Below are positions 25,587 to 33,167 of a DNA stretch of 64,000 nucleotides, piece by piece. Position 1 is the stretch's first letter. Each line of letters opens with the position of its first letter. The notes beneath the pieces were generated by a model. That model was given only the letters and a program-made list of their open reading frames with translations. It was not told the DNA's origin and made no database searches. Position numbers and translations under genes: made by a program. This DNA comes from CAIJXB01 sp964455905 (lineage in GTDB: Bacteria; Chlamydiota; Chlamydiia; Chlamydiales; Rhabdochlamydiaceae). Where the stretch lies: NCBI GenBank assembly GCA_964455905.1, contig CAYVYN010000002.1:1-64000 (forward strand), given 5' to 3'.

Positions 25587-26819
25587 ATGTATGAATCAAA
25601 CTGTCTCCTGCAAATGAGTCGAAATGGTACTCCTTTTCAAGGTCCCCTTATCTGTGATGGAAATATTCATCGCTTTTCTCGAGATACCAAACAGACTAAC
25701 CCCGATGAATGGTACTTCTCCTATACGGGCCTTCTACACTCTGGTCAATGCTATCTTTATTGTCGTTATGGGTTTTGGAGTGAGGGAAGTGAGTTTGAGT
25801 ATAAATCATGGGAAGAATCCTACAACAAAATTAGCTGTTTGTCAGCCATCGAGCACAAAGAATTACAGGCCAAAATTGAAGAGAATAGGTGTTTAGTCTT
25901 GATAGAAGAATGGAAGCGGCATGAAGAGGCTGCCGAAAAAGATGGGCTACGCACAAGAAAAGGGAGAAAAGTGGGGAAATCTCAAGTCGACTCTATCCTA
26001 AAAAATCCATTTTACTGTGGCACGATGAAGACAAAGTATGGATTGGCAGAGCACCACTATAAGCCTCTTATTTCAACAGGTCTTTATCAGCAAGCCAGGA
26101 CGTAGCTGCTGGATATCACAAAAAGCCTCATAAAAGGATCAGTGAGCCTTTTATTCTTCGGGGGTTGATTACCTGTGAACATTGTGGATGTACCGTAACT
26201 CCCGAAATTCATAAAAAGCGTTATATCTACTACAGCTGCACGAACGCCAAGGGGATTTGTAAAAAAGTCTATAAACGAGAGGAGACTTTGGTTGGCTCTC
26301 TATCGCAGTATTTTGATCATATTGCCCTAAGTGAGAAACAAATCGCTGAAGTGACAAGCTACTAAAGAAAATCCATGAGTCCGAAAGTCTTTTCCATACT
26401 GAAAGCTTAGGAGCTCTACGAAAAGAGCAAGACCGCGTTCAAAAGCGGATTAACCAGATGTATGAGGATAAGGTGGACGTCTTATTGACGAGAAAATGTA
26501 TCTTGAAAAAGTGAAAGACTATAAGTCTCGGCAAGTTGAGATAACCGAACAAATGACGCGCCATGAAAAGGCTGATCACAATTTCTATGTCACAGCCAAT
26601 ATGGTGATGAACCTAGCCACGAGGGCTAAGGAAATCTTTGAGAGTTCTGAAATGAACGAAAAACGACAACTTTTAGATTTAGTATTTCAGAACTTGCAAT
26701 TGAAAGATGGAAGTCTCTCATTTTCAGAGAGAGAACCATTCTTAACGATGCTGGGTTTTAAGAATCGTCCAAAGAAATGGGGCAACCTGCACTTGAACCA
26801 GGGAGCGACGGGGTTATGA
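25587..26819 (+). pseudogene. Chimeric gene: primase-like N-terminus joined to a decayed serine recombinase
   Basis: The first about 115 codons (MYESNCLLQMSRNGTPFQGP, ICDGNIHRFSRDTKQTNPDE, WYFSY) resemble the N-terminus of P4/RepB-type plasmid primases (ADG.iHRF....WY...G.W). After KDGLRTRKGRKVGKSQVD the sequence is a large serine recombinase without its catalytic domain. RKGRKVGKSQVDSILKNPFY is the recombinase domain, LRGLITCEHCGCTVTPEIHK with C...C the zinc ribbon, and RKEQDRVQKRINQMYEDKVD the coiled coil, followed by the REPFLTMLGFKNRPKKWG tail. Frameshifts lie near 26095, 26362 and 26478. The join at about codon 118 is in frame, so a deletion fused two genes before further decay. No active recombinase can be made. 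Confidence 0.7.
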
Positions 26820-27020
26820 GGTGGGGGGAACTCCATTTCAACCAGCGCCATCCAACTTTTATGGGCATGAGTATAAAGAACTTAATTTGTGCATACAGCG
26901 GATTTTTACTCGTTTCTAATGAAAAAAGTATATATTCGTTGCACCCTTTAAAAATACCTTTCAATTTCCAGATAGGTTTGCTACTCTCTGTCTAAATTAT
27001 TCATAAAGCAAGGTTTGATA

Positions 27021-27923
27021 ATGAGGTATTTATCCAAAGTATTCGTGTTTTGTATCTGTTTTTCCAAACTATTATTAGCCAGTGATTCTCCTTATTGGCA
27101 AATTGATGGTGTAAATGATGGGTGGAAAGATGAATTCTTAGCATTAAAATATTTCCATAATTCGGAGCTGCAGAGGCAGTGGGCTTGGCATATGCTTGGT
27201 GGTTATCATTTTATAGGAGATGAGAATATTTTAGATTTTGGATGTGGGGATGGAAAGATTACGGCTGAAATCTCGCATTTTATACCACAGGGACATATTG
27301 TAGGGGTTGATTCATCATCTTCTATGATTACTTTTGCTAAACGTTGCTTCCCAAATATTCATTACGCTAATTTAACTTTTGAACAAACTACCGATACCCA
27401 TCTCGATAATAGAAAATATGATGTAATTTGCTCATTCTGTGTTTTTCATCTTGTTCCAAACCCAGTTGCTTTATTAAAAAATTTGCGTATGAATTTAAAA
27501 CCAAATGGAGTTTTGTTGTTAGTGGTGCCTTCTGGAAACAATCCAGTCTTTTTTCAAGCTGCAAACGAGATTTTTTACAAATATAAGCTATCAGCTCCTT
27601 GGTTGTCTAAAGATAATAATTCAAGCAATGCTACTATGCGTACCAAAGAAGGATGTATTGATTGTCTGATTAAAGCAGATTTAGAAGCAATCTCGATAAA
27701 TTCTTTTCAGAATCCTACGGTATTTTATAACAAACAAGAATTGGTTGAGTGGATGATAGGAACAGTATCGGCAAATTGGAAAGTTCCAGTTGAACAAGCT
27801 GATTTTTTCTTTAATGATCTTGTGGATCGTATGGCAGAGCTCGACTCGGCTGTGATTGACCAGTCAGGAGCTTATCATATGAAGCTTAGTAGATTTGAAG
27901 TCGTTGCTAAGCCAAAAACATGA
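27021..27923 (+). CDS. Class I SAM-dependent methyltransferase with a signal peptide
   Basis: The 300-aa product has an N-terminal leader (RYLSKVFVFCICFSKLLLAS) typical of a cleavable signal peptide. A complete class I methyltransferase follows: motif I ILDFGCGDGKI near residue 75, the acidic strand end VGVDSSSSM near residue 97, YDVICSFCVFHLVPNP (motif IV/post-I) near residue 138, and LKPNGVLLLVVPSG (motif V region). The layout resembles trans-aconitate/UbiE-like small-molecule methyltransferases. Export is odd because SAM is cytosolic; in an intracellular bacterium secretion into the host cell is one explanation. The ATG at 27021 has AAGG seven bases upstream. The gene stands alone between decayed regions. 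Confidence 0.82.
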   Translation: MRYLSKVFVFCICFSKLLLASDSPYWQIDGVNDGWKDEFLALKYFHNSELQRQWAWHMLGGYHFIGDENILDFGCGDGKITAEISHFIPQGHIVGVDSSSSMITFAKRCFPNIHYANLTFEQTTDTHLDNRKYDVICSFCVFHLVPNPVALLKNLRMNLKPNGVLLLVVPSGNNPVFFQAANEIFYKYKLSAPWLSKDNNSSNATMRTKEGCIDCLIKADLEAISINSFQNPTVFYNKQELVEWMIGTVSANWKVPVEQADFFFNDLVDRMAELDSAVIDQSGAYHMKLSRFEVVAKPKT

Positions 27924-27940
27924 CAGGTTATCTGAGGAAC

Positions 27941-28080
27941 TTAAATAAATTGGGATAAGAAACTTTTACTTTGCCGAATGATTCCCATCACTTCTCGATG
28001 TTCAACCTTAGTTTTTTTGGCGTGTCCACCATGCATATGACAGGTGGTCCTTCCACGCTTGCCCACTTTAAACACTGTTT
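27941..28080 (-). pseudogene. Remnant of an HGG-type phage/element protein
   Basis: The minus-strand frame reads VGKRGRTTCHMHGGHAKKTK, then VEHREVMGIIRQSKSFLSQF and a stop at 27941. It resembles the small 'CRMHGG......NA.KHGRyt.e....rr.....lr.....l' proteins that often accompany phages and integrated elements, with the middle (the glycine/asparagine-rich part) deleted. No start is left. The family match is from memory of the motif pattern and moderate. Confidence 0.4.
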
Positions 28081-28137
28081 GTTAGATCGTTTACTTTTTG
28101 CCGAGCATTGGCTCGTAGTAATCCAGGGGATTCAATT

Positions 28138-28269
28138 CTAGATTTTTTCCTTAGTCCCACCCTTAGGGGGGGATAGATTTTGAGTGACGATAGCTTGTTT
28201 TTCATTATGTACGTGAACCACCTCTACTGTTTGTTGTCCATAAGAGGGGTATTTGAAGAACGTTTGCAT
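28138..28269 (-). pseudogene. Short open frame with an HVH-type element motif
   Basis: This 43-codon frame (ATG at 28269) contains QQTVEVVHVHNEKQAIVTQN. That recalls the 'v..vHVh.GGQAivG.v' segment of a phage-type protein usually encoded directly ahead of the HGG-type gene. Both occur here in the expected order on the minus strand, each damaged. The remaining bases of the 27924-28370 gap show no other supportable gene. Confidence 0.35.
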
Positions 28270-28370
28270 GGTTTGATTGGCAGTATTTAGGGGGGCAAGC
28301 AAGAAAAGCTACTGAATATTATTGGATTTTGATGGAAAAGTGGGTAGCTCTCAGGGTCTTTATTGAGGAG

Positions 28371-29384
28371 TTAAAGAGCCATTGATTTATGAATGTTTTC
28401 TATGAGAGTAGTAAGGCGGAGTTCATCCTCTTTTGCTCCTAAACTTTTAGCTCGAGCTAAACCACTGCTCGCGATCTTTAGTGCGTTTAGAAAGTCATTT
28501 AATGCAAATTGCAGCTGAGCTTCTAGATAATCAGTATGCATTGCAAGTCGTTCACTCGATATTTGAGGTCGAACTTCGTTGATTATTTCCTGTGATAGCT
28601 TATATTTTTTTTGGAATAAATACACTTTACCTAATCGAATGCTGGTGCGAATAATATCATCGACGGTGTTTACACTTTTGAAACAGTCGAGAGCTGTAGC
28701 ATAGCAATGTGCGGCTTTTTCTAAATCGCCCTCTGGATTATCCGCATGTGCGGCTCCCAAATTAAAGTAGACTTTCCCTTTTAAGTTTTCATTATCAACG
28801 GCCTTTGTCAAGTAAACTTGAATTGCCTCCTCTGCAGTTGTGACAGCGAGCTGGTAAGACGCTTGTTCGTTGTTATTTTTTCCTGCTAGAGCCCGATGAA
28901 CGGCAGATTCTAAGTACAAAGCGCGAATAAAGAGAGATGGGTCTACAAATTCTTCTGAGAGTTCGTGGCAGCGATTAGCGTATTTAAGGGCTAAGATATA
29001 GTCCCCCAGATAGAAAGTCGTTGAAGTAAGTTGAGCGCAAATTTTTGCTTCATCATTTGTTTTACCAGTTATTTCAGCTGCTTGCAAGGCAGCTACTCCT
29101 TTAGAAAGGATTTCGTCCCATTTCTCGCTTTTGGCAAGTTTTTCAAAATCTTCAAAATAATTATTGATGACCTCGGTGGCATCGCTATTAGGCTGATAGC
29201 GTTCTACAGAATTGCCAATAAAAGATGTAGTTACACTCGTAATATTTTCTGTTGTATATTGATTGTTTCCAAAAATAGGTAAACTGTAATGGAGAGTAAA
29301 GACTAGAAAAATAGCTTTAACGCCAAGGTGTGTAGGTGAAAAATTATTCAAGGCCATTCTCCAGAAGGAGTAACGCTGCTTCAT
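28371..29384 (-). CDS. Exported TPR-repeat protein
   Basis: The 337-aa product has a hydrophobic leader (HLGVKAIFLVFTLHYSLPIFG), so it is probably exported. The rest is helical with at least four tetratricopeptide units. Typical pieces are TTFYLGDYILALKYANRCHE near residue 130, GKVYFNLGAAHADNPEGDLE with KAAHCYATALDCF near residue 210, IRLGKVYLFQKKYKLSQEII, and AQLQFALNDFLNALKIASSG near the end. TPR proteins act as binding scaffolds. The first ATG at 29384 is used; one at 29357 is also possible. The start overlaps the upstream DUF2608 gene, so the two are co-translated and may work together at the envelope or in the host. Confidence 0.75.
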   Translation of the reverse strand: MKQRYSFWRMALNNFSPTHLGVKAIFLVFTLHYSLPIFGNNQYTTENITSVTTSFIGNSVERYQPNSDATEVINNYFEDFEKLAKSEKWDEILSKGVAALQAAEITGKTNDEAKICAQLTSTTFYLGDYILALKYANRCHELSEEFVDPSLFIRALYLESAVHRALAGKNNNEQASYQLAVTTAEEAIQVYLTKAVDNENLKGKVYFNLGAAHADNPEGDLEKAAHCYATALDCFKSVNTVDDIIRTSIRLGKVYLFQKKYKLSQEIINEVRPQISSERLAMHTDYLEAQLQFALNDFLNALKIASSGLARAKSLGAKEDELRLTTLIENIHKSMAL

Positions 29385-30126
29385 TACTCATGATTTGATC
29401 TAAAAATTTGGATTGGAATTCAGCAATTTCACGGACATAAACAGCTTCCGTATGTTCGATTGCTGTGTAATGAATTCCAATATATTCAATTCCATATTTT
29501 GTTAATTTTTCCAATTCTTCAACATTTTTTCTTTTGTCATCGATAAACACGATCTTTTTTGGTTGTTGATTAATCATAGTTAGAAATGGTTCAAAAACAT
29601 CAATTTTCTTATTGTAATCACTTGCAAATAGAACGCCTTGAGAATATAGCGTTGGAGTTTTTGCAGGAACACTAAAGCATTTTTTAGAAGGTGCGGTTGT
29701 AAGGAAATTAAAACCAAGAGAGGAAATCTGTCGGAGAGTGGAATCTACAACTGAAGGTTGTCGATGAGTCAATCCCATGATGACTATCCCTTCGTTTTGT
29801 AACTTCAAAAGAGTAGGAATAAAAGTAATCTCTAAAGGTTGAACTCGACAGACTTTTTGAGTTTTAATCCAACCAGGATAGGTATCTCTTATTGCTTCTT
29901 CTCGGCTCATTCCATTTTGCATTCTTTGCTGTAGCTCATCATAAAACCAATTCGCATGTCCTAAAGCTTGAGCCCCTTCAAACAGGCAGTTATCCAGATC
30001 GACTAAAAACCAAGTTTCATGATCAATCAAAGGAATAACATCTTCAATGTGTCGAGTTTCAATTATTTTTGCCTGAAGATATGAAGATGTTAGACAAAAA
30101 ACAGCAATTATTAAAGTAGCGCGCAT
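29344..30126 (-). CDS. DUF2608 HAD-superfamily protein, exported
   Basis: The 260-aa product has a signal peptide (RATLIIAVFCLTSSYLQA). A HAD-like fold follows: motif I FLVDLDNCLFE near residue 40 (DxD), motif II LTHRQPS near residue 120, and motif IV FIDDKRKNVEELEKL near residue 195. The DxD nucleophile pair and the acidic pair DD are present, so phosphatase activity is plausible. The family is DUF2608, found in many copies in chlamydiae and other host-associated bacteria. The substrate is unknown. The ATG at 30126 gives a better leader than one two codons upstream. The TPR gene overlaps its 3' end. Confidence 0.82.
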   Translation of the reverse strand: MRATLIIAVFCLTSSYLQAKIIETRHIEDVIPLIDHETWFLVDLDNCLFEGAQALGHANWFYDELQQRMQNGMSREEAIRDTYPGWIKTQKVCRVQPLEITFIPTLLKLQNEGIVIMGLTHRQPSVVDSTLRQISSLGFNFLTTAPSKKCFSVPAKTPTLYSQGVLFASDYNKKIDVFEPFLTMINQQPKKIVFIDDKRKNVEELEKLTKYGIEYIGIHYTAIEHTEAVYVREIAEFQSKFLDQIMSNEAALLLLENGLE

Positions 30127-30132
30127 GAACAT

Positions 30133-30475
30133 TTATAATCTCAATTATTTAAGGGTTTGGCATAGCCAAAGATTCATTACCATTTCTCTAGTCAATCTAA
30201 TATTTTACTGCTTGAGCATGATCAAAAGGGAGTTTGCTTTATGGGATGTTCTCCAATTTAACTACAAGGCTCTTGCCGTATGAGGCACTTCAACTGAATG
30301 ATGTCTAAACTTTCTTGTGGGATCAAAATGTACATGCATTCTTTAATTTGTCTTTGGTTCCTCTGTTTTAAGGAGAAGAGTGTATCGAAACAATCTAATG
30401 AATTCCAGAAGAAATAGGAGAGATGTAAAAGATAGTTATCACAATATTTTAGTCGTTTTTGGAAAAAACGATTGG
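30133..30475. other. Stretch with no recognised gene
   Basis: The sequence between the DUF2608 start and the tRNA-Met duplication has many stops in all frames. I see no repeat, RNA gene or coding remnant that I can name. Confidence 0.5.
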
Positions 30476-30576
30476 TTTTGAAGATGTTGCATAAGTACCT
30501 CAGATTATATTTTAATGTTTCAGAATTACTTAAAGAAAATGGGGCAGGTAGGGGGTGAACCTACGACCTGCGGGTT
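30476..30576. repeat. Duplicate of the tRNA-Met 3' half and flank (copy 1)
   Basis: About 101 bases match 31610-31709 in the same orientation at close to 88% identity by eye. The last part, 30540-30576, is the 3' half of the tRNA-Met gene (minus strand), broken off in the anticodon loop. The flanking TTTTGAAGATGTTGCAT and TTAATGTTTCAGAATTACTT blocks are exact in both copies. Confidence 0.75.
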
Positions 30577-30684
30577 TCTTTGCTATTATAATTCCGCAAA
30601 ATCAAACAAAAACATTAGATTTAATTAAGTAAATTGAGGTAAATTTTTTATTTGAATTGAATCAATTAAACAAAAGGAAAAATT

Positions 30685-31491
30685 ATGATGGTCGTAGCCG
30701 GATATTTAGGTTCAGCAATTTTAGCTGGTGCTGCTGGTGTTTTTGCAGCTACAGCAAGAAGCGAAGGGAAAATTGCAGCGAGTGCAGCGCTTGCTGGAAA
30801 CAACATTTTGTCCAAAACGGATGGTGAAAGTGTTTATGCAGTAATTACATGCAGCGGCGAAAGTATTGCGCAATCTGGTTTGTTTCCGACAGCAGGCCCA
30901 GTTCTTTTGGGTCGTATTACCATTAAAGAAGCTAGTTCGGATCTTGCTGTAGGGATGGGGCCTGTGGTTTTTGGTAACGGAGGTATGGCTGTTAAAGGTA
31001 CGACTGTTTATCATGAAAAGACAACACAGATGGGATTCCCGGAACGTGCAGAGTTTAAAAGCAATGTTGGGCCCGTCGTGGCTAATCATTTAGACCTCGC
31101 AGAATGGGACGGCGCAGATATAGAGAAAGATCAAAGATTTAGCCCAACCGATGCCATTCCTCTTCTTAGAAGTTTGGGGTTAGGAGCTAACCTAGGTGCG
31201 GACAACTATTTCATAACTAAAGAGTGGTTTGTTGGGGCAGAATCTCCCAGAATTTCCATTTTTGCGGATGTGACAAAAAGAGGAAGCGTTTATGAGATTG
31301 ACCGCCCCAAAAAGCTACCTTTTATTGTGACAACCATGAGTCCACGTGCATTTACGGAAAGAGCCAGCGCTGCGGCAATTAAATCCAAAGGCTATGCAAA
31401 GGCTTTGACTGTCAGTGCAGCAATCCTTGGAATCGGTGCGTATGCCATCCAAAAGAAGACAGAAAGTGATGACAGAAAAAGATGGATATAA
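30685..31491 (+). CDS. Membrane protein with two end helices, GIDE-like topology (hypothetical)
   Basis: The 268-aa product starts at ATG 30685 with AAGGA upstream. An N-terminal hydrophobic helix (GYLGSAILAGAAGVFAATA) is followed by a soluble beta-rich middle (SVYAVITCSGESIAQSG, VLLGRITIKEASSDLAVGMG, ISIFADVTKRGSVYEIDRPK, FIVTTMSP). A second hydrophobic helix lies near the C-terminus (ALTVSAAILGIGAYAI). This helix-beta domain-helix order and the 'G.v......i..P....+.++' pattern recall the GIDE/MULAN domain of membrane E3-type proteins. No RING is present and the match is weak. The gene is flanked by a 100-bp duplication including the 3' half of tRNA-Met, so it may be a small acquired insert. 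Confidence 0.6.
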   Translation: MMVVAGYLGSAILAGAAGVFAATARSEGKIAASAALAGNNILSKTDGESVYAVITCSGESIAQSGLFPTAGPVLLGRITIKEASSDLAVGMGPVVFGNGGMAVKGTTVYHEKTTQMGFPERAEFKSNVGPVVANHLDLAEWDGADIEKDQRFSPTDAIPLLRSLGLGANLGADNYFITKEWFVGAESPRISIFADVTKRGSVYEIDRPKKLPFIVTTMSPRAFTERASAAAIKSKGYAKALTVSAAILGIGAYAIQKKTESDDRKRWI

Positions 31492-31500
31492 TTTTCCTTT

Positions 31501-31537
31501 AAAGGCAGTTTGCTTACTGATAAAGTATGCTGCCTTT
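31501..31537 (+). terminator. Probable terminator hairpin
   Basis: AAAGGCAG at 31501-31508 pairs with CTGCCTTT at 31530-31537. The intervening TGCTTACT and AAGTATGC can extend the stem with mismatches. It begins nine bases behind the stop at 31491. Confidence 0.45.
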
Positions 31538-31609
31538 CAATTCTCAATTTGAAACTAATGTTTTAATTGATCCTAGTCATTGGCGGAAAAACTGTGGAAA
31601 AGTAACTGA

Positions 31610-31709
31610 TTTTGAAGATGTTGCATGAGAACTTCTGATTACAAGTTAATGTTTCAGAATTACTTGTGAAAATGGGGCAGGTAGGAGTTGAACCTACGAC
31701 CTGCGGGTT
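31610..31709. repeat. Tandem partner of the tRNA-Met duplication (copy 2)
   Basis: This segment contains the 3' half of the complete tRNA-Met gene plus 63 bases of downstream flank. It matches 30476-30576 in direct orientation; about 11 mismatches and one gap are seen. The 1.1 kb between the copies holds a single gene. Confidence 0.75.
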
Positions 31710-31746
31710 ATGAGTCCGATGCTCTAACCACCTGAGCTACTGCCCC
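31673..31746 (-). tRNA. tRNA-Met (CAT anticodon)
   Basis: On the minus strand the acceptor GGGGCAG pairs perfectly with CTGCCCC. The D-arm is GCTC..GAGC, the T-arm GTAGG-TTCAACT-CCTAC, and the anticodon loop CTCATAA. The anticodon stem TCGGA/CCCGC has only three pairs; the two end positions are T-C and A-C mismatches. CCA is not encoded. CAT could be elongator Met or modified Ile2; the loop context favours Met. Confidence 0.85.
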
Positions 31747-31937
31747 GAATGAGAGATTCTAAACAAAAAACGAAAACAAATGCAAGGGGAATTTATTGGG
31801 AATAAAAAAATAGTCTAGGAGGCTGTCTTTCAAAGAAAGGTTTAATGGCAAAGATTTTTAGAGCAGGTGGTGAAATTCTTTTGCGCATAATCCTGAAGAT
31901 TGGGTATACCTTGGCTTTTATTTGAAAAGGATTTTTT

Positions 31938-33167
31938 ATGGCAAGTAAAGTAATTCCCTCTCTCGCTTTTGTTTTAGCTAGTTTTTCTTGGCAAAATTGT
32001 GTGCAGGCAGATGATATCTATGAACAAGAAGTTTCAACAGACGATGTGGCAGCGTTAGATCCTGTTTTGCTCTCTAGAACAGACAGTTTACCTTTGGAAT
32101 CGTTTGAAGATTCTACCGATCCTTATCTAGAAGGATATATACAAGCTCTTGTAGACATGCATTTTTATGAATATAGGGTGATTGTTACAGTAAAAGACCA
32201 CCACGTCTTTTTGTCAAATTTACCAGTAAATGAACTCACCGCGACTAGTATTATTTCTTTTGTAAGAGATTTACCGGGGGTTATTTCTGTTCAAGTCCAA
32301 GAGCTGAGCAGCACCGAAGTGTCGGCTAGAGAAAAGTATGTAGAACAGCCTAGAGTAAATGGAATTTGGTTTCCTCAAACGACGATGTTATTTCAGCCTT
32401 TAATAGCTGATCCTAGAGAACCATATAACTTTGCTGCTTATCGTTATGGGGATCAGGTTGTCGGGAAGCAGGCTGCATCTGTCGCTATTGGCGATGACTT
32501 TCCGCTTTTTCGTTGGAGAGACGTCTTTAGATGGCATGGTGATTTGCAAATAGGGATTCAAGGTGGTATTTGGGCTGTTTTTAATTATAAAGATGTGCCT
32601 CATAAAAATGATGAAACCTGCGAGCTAGTAAACACAGATTATTTTTTAGGGATTCCTTTAACTTATGCTTATGATAGATGGTCTTTTAGAGCGCGTTTAT
32701 ATCATATTTCAAGTCACCTAGGAGATGAGTTTATCGTGAATCATCCTAAGTATTTGCATTTGAGAAAAAATCCTAGTTATGAAGCTATAGAATTCGCAGG
32801 ATCTTATCAGTTGACCGGACACCTACGTACGTATGGTGGCCCTGGTGTTATCTTGCATAGTGATCAGTCCTTTCCTATGAAAACTTTTTTTGTTAAATAT
32901 GGGGTGGAGCTTAAGATTTTGGGTCAGAAGTTGTATTACCACCAGCTTTACGGAACGCCGTTTTTAGCAATTCATTTAGAGAATTGGCAGGTAAGGGATT
33001 GGAATCTTGACCTCTTTGTAAAACTTGGATATGAATTAAGTAAATTACAAGGCGTTGGTCGTAAGATGCGTCTTTATATAGACTATCACCACGGATATTC
33101 TTATGAAGGTCAGTTTTTCTTAGAAAAGACCCAATATGCTGAACTTGGCTTTTCTTGGGGCTTTTAA
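31938..33167 (+). CDS. DUF1207 outer-membrane protein with a BON-like N-terminal region
   Basis: The 409-aa product has a signal peptide (KVIPSLAFVLASFSWQNCVQA). A short domain near residues 60-120 (YIQALVDMHFYEYRVIVTVK, VRDLPGVISVQVQEL) looks like a BON domain. The rest is a DUF1207-type outer-membrane protein: FPQTTMLFQPLIADPREP, ASVAIGDDFPLFRW, IGIQGGIWAVFNY, then many amphipathic strands. It ends in Phe. The start follows AAAGGA by a standard distance. DUF1207 proteins occur in chlamydiae and bacteroidetes and their function is unknown. It is convergent with the LOG-domain gene, overlapping it by four bases. Confidence 0.8.
   Translation: MASKVIPSLAFVLASFSWQNCVQADDIYEQEVSTDDVAALDPVLLSRTDSLPLESFEDSTDPYLEGYIQALVDMHFYEYRVIVTVKDHHVFLSNLPVNELTATSIISFVRDLPGVISVQVQELSSTEVSAREKYVEQPRVNGIWFPQTTMLFQPLIADPREPYNFAAYRYGDQVVGKQAASVAIGDDFPLFRWRDVFRWHGDLQIGIQGGIWAVFNYKDVPHKNDETCELVNTDYFLGIPLTYAYDRWSFRARLYHISSHLGDEFIVNHPKYLHLRKNPSYEAIEFAGSYQLTGHLRTYGGPGVILHSDQSFPMKTFFVKYGVELKILGQKLYYHQLYGTPFLAIHLENWQVRDWNLDLFVKLGYELSKLQGVGRKMRLYIDYHHGYSYEGQFFLEKTQYAELGFSWGF

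Noticed and set aside
26777..26995. Plus-strand frame of 72 codons behind the recombinase tail
   Set aside because: It begins inside the recombinase remnant in another frame and shows no family likeness. The part after 26870 has a weak leader-like stretch but no good binding site.
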